From positions 2,641,182-2,705,181 of the forward strand of contig NC_083655.1 of assembly GCF_963576545.1 (NCBI RefSeq): a DNA stretch of 64,000 nt. Reading direction: 5' to 3'. Position numbers and translations under genes: made by a program. Shown piece after piece: positions 57,801-64,000 of the stretch; the first letter of the stretch is position 1, and each line of letters starts with the position of its first letter. The stretch is from Limanda limanda (Eukaryota > Chordata > Actinopteri > Pleuronectiformes > Pleuronectidae). The notes below the pieces were generated by a model that worked only from the letters and a program-made list of their open reading frames with translations, was not told where the DNA came from and did no database searches.

Positions 57801-60800
57801 TATCAGAGCAATTATTATACTCAAATATAAAGAAAACTGAATATTCTTTGAACTGATTCCATGCCTCTCGTTCTTCTGCAGGACCCATCATTAGAAAACA
57901 CAACCGTCGTCAGTCCAGTTCTGGCCTCCAGTGTGGCCAACTTGTCAATAAGCAACTTGAGTGAGGACATTCAGTTCACCATCCAAAACACAAACCCTGC
58001 AACCGTGAGTGGTTTAATTTTCACGAGCGCATTTATTCAACAGGATCACACGAAACAAATAAACTTTTCAAAATAAAAGGTTAATTGTTAATTGGCAGCT
58101 GAAGGAGACGATTCAAACTTTCTTCTTTGGTTCACAGGGAAACTTTACGGCTTCCTGTGTATTTTGGGACTTCACTCAGAATGGTGGGTACTGGACATTT
58201 AAGCCTCTCGCAGTTGGTTGAATTACCTCACGTGTGAATATTCCTGTTTATGTGTGTTTTTTGGTTTCAGCTGGTGATGGAGGCTGGAGCTCTGACGGCT
58301 GCTTTGTGGTCAACGCCACGTCGGAAAAAACAATTTGCAGCTGCAATCATCTGACGTCATTTGCAATACTCCTGGTCAGCGTTTAATGCTTGAGATATTC
58401 TGACGATAATATCAATTTAGCTATTTACAAATCAGAATTGCTATTTAACTAACATTTTAAAGTGGGAAACTGCCTACATTTGTACAACATGTGTTCACTG
58501 TTTGTATATTTGTGTCTCTGTCCCGTCCTCCATGCAGGATTTGTCCAGAGAAGGAATAATCGATCGTGAGCACGCACAAATCCTAACTTTCATCACCTAC
58601 ATCGGCTGTGGAGTCTCTGCTATTTTCCTTGCCGTCACTTTACTGACGTACCTTTCATTTGAGTAAGAATCCGTCTCTTTACAAAGCCAAGACCATTTCA
58701 ATCTGAGCTTCGTCAGAGACACTTCATGGTGTCTGTTCCTTGTGTTTTCCTAATAAACTCCGTCTTTGCAGCAAACTGATGCGAGACATTCCGGCCAAGA
58801 TCCTGGTGCAGCTCTCCTTTTCCCTGCTCTTCCTCAACCTGGTGTTCTTATTGGACGGCTGGCTGGCGCTCTACCCGGCGGTCGGGCTGTGTATCAGCAC
58901 CGCCTTCTTCCTGCACTACTTCCTGCTGACCACGTTTACCTGGGCCGGGCTGGAGGCGCTGCACATGTACCTGAGCATCGTCCGGGTGTTCACGCCTTAC
59001 CTGAGCAAATACATGCTCAAGTTCTCCCTGATAGGCTGGGGTACGTCCTGCACTTTAAACCTCACCAACAACATGTTATGTTGTGTTTAAAATGTGTTTT
59101 TTAAGCATAATTCTTCTGTAAATATTTGATATTGCAGGTGTTCCTCTCATCGTGGTGATCATCATAATCGCAGTAGATAAAGACAACTACGGTTTGGTGA
59201 CGTATGGAAAATACACAGATGGCACTTCAGACGACTTGTAAGTTACATTTAAATCTTTATTACCTTTATGTAAATGCAGGTTAATGCTGTATTGAATTGG
59301 CATGAGATGTTCAAAGGTCCAAGAGAAAAAACAAAACAGATCATATGAGAATATTTCTATTGTTCCTGTCATTGTTGTATTTGACCACTAGAGGGTGAGA
59401 GAGAACACTCTTTTCTTAACTGTGCTCTGTCTGTGGTGCTGAAACATTTAAATCTGTATTTGTCTCTAACTTTCTTTCATGAAAATATAAATGGATTTAT
59501 GGCCAGAATTCATTATCATAAATGTATCAGGCCAAATATCAAAAGTAAATCTCCAAAGGACCTGAGAGATTAACAAGTTCAGATGGATTTCTGGCATAAA
59601 TGCAATCAAGCAAGTTTTTAAAGTTACATTCATGCTTCACCAATGATAAAAAAATCTAAATTTCCTTCTTTAACACATAAAAATACATTTATCACCAGCA
59701 AATTAAATGTCTATCTGAAGCTGCAACCTCTTCAAAATTCCCTATGAACTTTACCAGACACTCAAATTATTCCCTTTCCATTATAAACACACAGAAAACT
59801 GTCGCTAATATTTAGAAAAACAACCTTTTTGCTTCCGTCTGAACTTTAATAAGGTTAAATGATGTTCCAGCTGTGTGTATCTGTGTATCTGTGTGTCCTC
59901 CTGACCCTTCCTGCTTGTGTCCGTCTGTAGCTGTTGGCTGCGTAACGACATCGCCTTCTACGTGGGCGTGGTGGCGTACTTCCTGGCGATCTTCGCCGTG
60001 TGCCTAGTGGTCTTCATCGTCGTCATGATCCAACTGACTCGGATCAAGAAGCAGAACCCTCAGAACCAGGCTCCGAACCGAGGCGTGATGACGGACGTGC
60101 GCAGCGTCAGCGGCCTCATCATCCTGCTCGGCCTCACCTGGGGCTTCGCTCTGTTCGCCTGGGGGCCGCTCTACCTGCCCTTCGTTTACCTCTTCACCAT
60201 CTTCAACTCTCTGCAGGGTGAGATCGGAAAATTAACTCCTTATCAAAATGAAAAGTCGATCCATGTTACCAATATCTTGAAAATGTTTTTTTTTTACTTG
60301 TTCTCTGCAGGTTTCTTTGTCTTTGTTTTCCACTGTGCTATCAAGGAGAACGTCAGGAGGCAGTGGCGGACTTACCTCTGCTGCGGGAGGCTGCGATTGG
60401 CCGAGAACTCTGGTGAGGAACCAAATATTTTCTTATTCCTCTCACACGTTAGATCAGCTTGTATAACTTTAGAACTTATATAATAATCCTTTGCTTCCTA
60501 TCAAACTATTTGGATGGATTCTTGATAACGTGGCTCCGTATGACTTAAAAAGTGAAAAATGGTGGAATCTTCACGCGGGATATTTGAGTTTCCTTTTGTA
60601 TTTTGTCTCTGTAAAATGAAAAAATATGCTTTGTACTGAAGAAACTAACTTAAGCTTGGTTTCATTTTAGAAAATAGAAGTCTTTTGAACAGTTTAAGTA
60701 ACCAACGACCAGAAGATGTTAGCAGGTGTTAGAAGCCACCAGCGGATGTCAGGGACATATCTCCAGTTGTGCACCATCAGGTGTTTTGGCCTTGTGATCA

Positions 60801-61159
60801 TCCATACTCGTCACTAATCATCATGATCAACCTTTCTGCAGATTGGAGTCGTACGGCCACTCAGAACCACAGGAACCTGTCGATGGCCACGGCCTTCACC
60901 TCAGCTCCAGACCTTTCCTCTCAAAGGTCCTCTGTCGTCAGTGATATCACCAATAGCAGTGGTAGGTTTAAATCTGTCTCTCGTGCACAAGCTTACATAG
61001 ATTCAAAAATATGATTCATCTGTAATTGTGTCCCCCCCCTCCACTCCTCCCTCTCTAGGGTCTGTTTTTGTAGACAGCGGAATATCGGACGGCACCAACA
61101 GCGACGTCGTCTTCAACGATCTCCACAGACGAAACACGTTTTCACAGGGCGTGGTCTGA
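39849..61159 (+). CDS. adgrg2: ADGRG2-like adhesion GPCR with pentraxin domain and giant mucin exon
   Basis: 33-exon model, 12,108 nt, 4,035 residues. Exons: 39849-39936, 40137-40462, 40707-40965, 41980-42036, 42344-42415, 43007-43054, 43143-43216, 43678-43746, 43849-43877, 43966-44105, 44743-44854, 44950-45011, 45686-45733, 45868-45938, 46019-46066, 46153-46187, 46642-46769, 46849-46966, 47461-55838, 55976-56094, 56697-56833, 56913-57069, 57522-57677, 57882-58004, 58138-58183, 58271-58374, 58538-58662, 58772-59040, 59138-59237, 59931-60217, 60311-60412, 60842-60961, 61059-61159. Order: signal peptide ([15 protein letters not shown]), pentraxin-like domain, basic linker, two Cys-rich modules, mucin, GAIN/GPS, 7TM, tail. 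The 7TM and tail ([19 protein letters not shown]) resemble ADGRG2, as do the genomic neighbours; the pentraxin-plus-long-mucin ectodomain is more like ADGRG4. An ADGRG4-related identity is the main alternative. Small exons 41980-42415 are the least certain part. Confidence 0.87.
40137..40965 (+). other. Pentraxin/laminin-G-like domain (receptor exons 2-3)
   Basis: About 195 residues starting after the signal peptide: [48 protein letters not shown], then [10 protein letters not shown] and [10 protein letters not shown]. The WHxxC segment and the strand pattern are typical of pentraxin-like concanavalin-fold domains at the N-terminus of several adhesion GPCRs. It likely mediates extracellular binding; the ligand is unknown. 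Confidence 0.75.
40966..41979. other. Receptor intron 3, nothing recognised
   Basis: 1-kb intron between the pentraxin exon and the small basic exon. No repeat family or extra exon was recognised. Confidence 0.55.
41980..42036 (+). other. 57-nt basic exon with furin-type site
   Basis: Phase 1-1 exon between TTTCCTGTAG and TTCAG/GTGACC coding [24 protein letters not shown] fits the furin consensus R-X-R/K-R. Being symmetric, it can be skipped without a frameshift. Assignment rests on splice sites, frame and composition. Confidence 0.55.
43007..45011 (+). other. Cys-rich exon module A (7 exons)
   Basis: Exons of 48, 74, 69, 29, 140, 112 and 62 nt, with start-to-end phases 1-1, 1-0, 0-0, 0-2, 2-1, 1-2 and 2-1. 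It begins with [10 protein letters not shown] and includes [20 protein letters not shown] and DDVCQSD. The whole block recurs as module B (45686 onward) with the same phases and corresponding cysteines, so it is an internal duplication. I do not recognise it as a named domain; a beta strand/helix pattern ahead of cysteine pairs is all that can be seen. Confidence 0.75.
45043..45628. mobile_element. hAT-like MITE with 8-bp target duplication
   Basis: 586 bp, starting CAGTGGTG and ending CACCACTG. The flanks ctgttcac (left) and ctattcac (right) form an 8-bp target duplication with one mismatch, as expected for hAT. The interior is rich in aaaagtacttaagta-type motifs and has a (GA)n run at about 45399-45438. 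No transposase. It sits in the intron between modules A and B. Confidence 0.88.
45686..47510 (+). other. Cys-rich exon module B (6 small exons plus start of giant exon)
   Basis: Exons of 48, 71, 48, 35, 128 and 118 nt, then the start of the exon at 47461. Phases are identical to module A exon by exon. Corresponding features: [10 protein letters not shown] with [18 protein letters not shown] with [16 protein letters not shown] with [13 protein letters not shown] with ACDL, MVLCGS with RNLCEN, and a VC...C pair before each phase-2 junction. It ends LTDSCPP, where the mucin region starts. Confidence 0.75.
46368..46596 (+). pseudogene. Stray chimeric fragment of mucin exon plus intron sequence
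   Basis: Between 15-bp direct repeats (taatgtgtttgacaa at 46368-46382 and 46582-46596) lie about 1.5 units of the mucin repeat (46379-46542). These are directly fused to a roughly 39-bp copy of 43795-43833, intronic sequence upstream of the exon at 43849, with one mismatch. The repeat frame stays open but ends at a TGA at 46541. No usable splice sites frame it, so it is probably not an exon. Confidence 0.8.
47461..55838 (+). other. Giant mucin-like exon (8,378 nt) with tandem 108-bp repeats
   Basis: Single exon from TCTCTCACAG to CCGACTG/GTAGGT, open throughout (2,792 codons). It starts in the end of module B, then a Thr/Ser/Gln-rich non-repetitive lead-in to about 47960. Next come nearly 60 copies of a 108-bp unit to about 54200, then a second array to about 55280 of shorter Asn/Tyr/Thr units ([16 protein letters not shown]), and a Thr-rich end ([16 protein letters not shown]). 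The 36-residue unit is two 18-residue halves: [18 protein letters not shown] and [18 protein letters not shown]. Each unit has about five N-X-T sequons and many Thr/Ser for O-glycans. It predicts a very long, heavily glycosylated extracellular stalk. Confidence 0.93.
47960..54200 (+). repeat. 108-bp tandem repeat array (coding)
   Basis: Tandem units containing acacaacagttaacaacata and tacactgtaactacaacaga. Indels are nearly always multiples of three. Some blocks recur at larger spacing, such as ccttatccaacgaacacatc near 49613, 51148 and 51786, so there is a higher-order repeat level. The + strand is strongly A/C-rich and G-poor. Confidence 0.95.
56697..58374 (+). other. GAIN domain and GPS of the receptor
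   Basis: The exons from 56697 encode [12 protein letters not shown], then a GAIN-type segment with [11 protein letters not shown] and [10 protein letters not shown], and the [31 protein letters not shown]. The four GPS cysteines and two tryptophans are present. Autocleavage is expected between Leu and Thr of HLT at 58353/58354, making the tethered agonist start TSFAILLDLSRE. A basic stretch (TRSKRSAS) in the exon at 57522 is a second possible proprotein-convertase site. Confidence 0.85.
58538..60412 (+). other. Seven-transmembrane region of the receptor
   Basis: TM1 [19 protein letters not shown]2 [22 protein letters not shown]3 [22 protein letters not shown]4 [21 protein letters not shown]5 [21 protein letters not shown]6 [22 protein letters not shown]7 [19 protein letters not shown]. 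The family B2 cysteine pair (C in LCIS and C in FCW) is present. Exon junctions restore each helix without a gap, which supports the model. Confidence 0.92.
59238..59930. other. Receptor intron, nothing recognised
   Basis: AT-rich intron of 693 bp between the exons ending at 59237 and starting at 59931. No repeat or gene recognised. Confidence 0.6.
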
Positions 61160-61950
61160 GGGCTGGGTCGAGGTCGAGGTTGGGGGGGGGAGGAACTTAT
61201 CAGTGTTACATGAGATGAAGGATTGAAGTTGTAATCACGGGTCGAAGGCGTCAGAGCAGAAGTGAGACTGAAGTTCCTGGAGTGGAAAATTGTTACTTGA
61301 CATCATTTGTATATTGACGGTGGAAAACAGAAAAGATGAAAGAGGCTCGTTAACAGCGGTAAATGTACAGAAGGAGTATTTGTGACTGAAAATCTGAATT
61401 TTTTCTGTGTCTGTAGAGTTATTACTGCAAACATTGATTCTATTACATTATATTCAGACTGTTTTGATTGTTATGAGGGTAGTTCGCTCTCTTTCAGTAG
61501 ATTTTTATACCTTTTGGAACATTAATGGAGAGAAATGAAGATATCTCCATTGTTCCATGAACTGTTGCCACTATATTTTTTAATTTGACCCTCTCTCTAA
61601 TGAGGGAGGTCTAAAGGCACTTTGAGAAATACCGCAGATGGAAAGTGGATTAAAGGAAAATATCCACATGCTTTTATATTTAATCTATATATTTTTAGAG
61701 TATATTTTACTTTATTTTGCTACAGTACAGTGTTGATTTTAGACTTGAGAGATGCATTATTATATGAGATTGTATTAGATATTTTTTTAAAAGAAGTGTA
61801 TTGGTTGTACAGTTTGCTGGAGCATCAGCAGACAGTGAGGATTTATTTCCTGCCCTTTTTTTATCGGGAGCAGATTTGACTAAATGTCCTTGTGGGTGAA
61901 CATGTGCATGTCATGAACGAGAAGATAATAAACCTTCAATTTATTACCTG
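61160..61950 (+). other. Receptor 3' UTR with poly(A) signal
   Basis: From the TGA at 61157-61159 to AATAAA at 61927-61932, followed within 30 nt by T/GT-rich sequence. This gives a 3' UTR near 790 nt. Confidence 0.6.
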
Positions 61951-63952
61951 TCCACTTTGTCTCTTTTGAGTCAGAGACTTTCACGTCTGCGTGACATCTT
62001 TACATCTTTTCATCAAACCTGCTCAACGGGGAAAACCCTCCAATTACCTTCCCTGCTCACCACAGGGTTGTGTAACCTTCAGCAGGGTTCGGTTCACTCA
62101 CAGTTACGGCCACTGATTTATTACAATTCAAACTTTGTAAAGGGAACTTTTGTATTTTGTCACATACTCTACATTTGCCAGCATCATGTGCACAGATTTT
62201 AGTTATAGAAATAAAAGAAATGTCCCTTTTAAAGGATCTAGAAAATCTTCCATTCCAAATAATGTATTCTTAGTTATTTTAGGGTTAAATCTTTGCATTA
62301 CAGGCATGTTAAACTCATTTATGAACCATGGAGGATGGATTAGGACGATAAATTGTCTCTAGTGCTGCTGGTAAACTCAGCACAGCCACGTAACTTCCAC
62401 CAGATGTCAGTGTAATCCTGTAATCCCAGAAAACCAGCATCCACACTTCATGACTTCCCCAGATGAAAGTTTGATGCATGGTTATTATTAAGTGAAAATG
62501 TCAATAGCAGTGACACAAGAAGAAAAACACATCTCACTTACAATCCTGTTCCTCCAAAACCATATTATCTGTGAAACTGAAAGCTGGGACATGCAACGAC
62601 CCAAAACAACTGACCTGCAAAATCCTTAAAACCTCATTTATGTGCAGATTATTCATCTATGCAAAACTCCGTCAGCCTCTGCTGTGAACCTGTCACATTC
62701 AATATCCGAGCATCTTGACAAGCAGCGAGGATGCAAAACAAATGTGTCTCAGTCGGGTTCACTCCACTAATTTGCAGATTTGACCAACTAATCACGCATC
62801 AGTCAAGAGGGAGGCGGGTTTCTTTTCCTCGTCTGGAGTTTTAATTGGATTTGAAGGTTAACTTTTAGTGCAGCTGCAGCTCAGCGGCCCGCGTTCTTTT
62901 ACAACCTCGGTAATGCTTAATGTCAGCGAAGGGTTAAAGAGAGAATATAACACACAGAGGCATCGAAATCGATTAACATTTCATTTCCAAAAGGACATTT
63001 TACGACTGGTCTCGGGGCATGGGAAAAACATAAATAAATAAATTCCTCTCCTTAAAGTTCACTAACAAAGGATCGACCACCTTCACTGTGCTGTGACATC
63101 GGAATTCATGCTCTTTTCTCTATTATCACAGGCCATCAATATTTAATCCAGGCCAAATGAAAGGTCTGTCTCGTTCCCCGGGGGTTTGCTTTCCCTCGCT
63201 CAAACACCCGAGCGGCATTTACATGCAGGTCACACCGGGAGTTTTTCATTTTGTGTTCAAGCAACTGTGTGAAAGTACAGATGTGAAGACGCTGATATGT
63301 TCCCACACGTGGTTGGTTTATTGATGAAGTCTAGAGGTGGTACATGTAAAGTCACACATTCAAAGTCTGGCGCATCTTAAATCACTGTTAACTCACATAA
63401 TTCAGTTGAAATTACACATAACGAGCAGAACTTTGTGTCTAACATCCTCCTGTGTGCTGCAGCTTACCCAGCACAGAGCTGCCTTTAGTTACAGCTGAAG
63501 AGTATTGATCACTTGCACCTCAGCAGCTGTTCATTAGGTGAACATTGGCTCATTCAGTCTGATTTCTCTGTTCCCTGAAGACTCGCTCCTAATAAAAACC
63601 ACCCAGGGTCGACACAACTGAGGTAAATATCCCACCAAGCTCCATTAGTGCAGTTCCCTTACAGCAAATATCCACTTAAATGTTGTTCTGAGTGTCTGCA
63701 CGTACCTTTTAAATGTATGAGATTTACCATATTACTCGTGATATCTTAGAGTTACTTACCTGAGATATTTCAGTCTCCCTAACGTGGCTTATTCATCGTA
63801 GATTTGGCGACAGCATAATAAAAGGGTTGTGCCTGAGGAACAGTTTGCATTAACATGTGTCAGCGGAAGCAACAAAACACAAGGAATCTGAGGAATGATC
63901 AGTTCTTTTCACTCCTGTGTACGATCCTGTGTTTTCCTGTGTGTCCATGCAG
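61951..63952. other. Intergenic or upstream region, nothing recognised
   Basis: 2 kb downstream of the receptor. No gene, repeat family or RNA gene recognised. Several GC-richer patches (for example near 63160-63240) might be conserved non-coding DNA, but that cannot be judged from one sequence. Confidence 0.5.
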
Positions 63953-64000
63953 CCACAGAACGCTGTCCAAGCCCTTTCTGTCACAATGGCCCATCTGGTG
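63953..64000 (+). CDS. Possible 5' edge of an exon of a further gene (EGF-like?)
   Basis: A strong acceptor (TTTTCCTGTGTGTCCATGCAG) is followed to the window end by sequence open in all three frames. In one phase it reads ATERCPSPFCHNGPSG, whose cysteine and asparagine-glycine spacing resembles the start of an EGF-like module. Only 48 bases are visible, so gene identity cannot be given. Confidence 0.25.

Overview
The window is vertebrate nuclear DNA and almost certainly from a teleost fish. It carries three intron-rich genes, all on the + strand, with GT-AG introns, abundant (CA)n, (CT)n and (GA)n microsatellites, a tRNA-derived SINE and hAT-like MITEs of kinds common in ray-finned fish. The order phex - ptchd1 - ADGRG2-like adhesion GPCR matches genes that lie near one another in human Xp22 (PHEX, PTCHD1, ADGRG2), so this looks like a conserved syntenic block.

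Layout. (1) 1089-10550: phex, an M13 zinc metallopeptidase of phosphate and mineral metabolism. Twenty-one exons match human exons 2-22; the first exon, with the cytoplasmic tail and membrane anchor, lies left of the window. (2) 10551-19230: 3' UTR and a long gene-poor interval. (3) 19235-22206: about 1 kb of (GA)n purine tract, a GC-rich promoter region, a candidate non-coding first exon, a minisatellite-filled intron and the first coding exon of ptchd1, a 12-TM patched-related neuronal protein. Its other coding exons are at 26873-27587, 31003-31748 and 31893-32993. Intron 1 carries local segmental duplications, including a copy of the end of coding exon 1. (4) 33522-34857: three tandem copies of a unit of about 451 bp, starting just after the ptchd1 poly(A) signal. 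(5) 34858-39844: intergenic, no gene recognised. (6) 39849-61159: a large adhesion GPCR. My 33-exon model sums to an uninterrupted 4,035-codon frame: signal peptide, pentraxin-like domain, a short basic exon with a furin-type site, a duplicated cysteine-rich seven-exon module, a giant 8,378-nt mucin-like exon, GAIN domain with GPS, seven TM helices and a cytoplasmic tail. (7) 61160-64000: 3' UTR, intergenic DNA and a possible first exon of a further gene at the right edge.

The most interesting region is 43.0-55.9 kb. The receptor's ectodomain contains two successive seven-exon modules with identical intron phases. The last exon of the second module is the 8.4-kb exon, while its counterpart in the first module is only 62 nt. 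The giant exon encodes nearly 60 copies of a 36-residue Thr/Asn/Pro-rich unit, itself a dimer of an 18-residue element, with about five N-glycosylation sequons per unit. A stray piece of this repeat, fused to a piece of another intron of the same gene and flanked by 15-bp direct repeats, sits in an intron upstream. Gene identities come from my recognition of family motifs; no database search was run.
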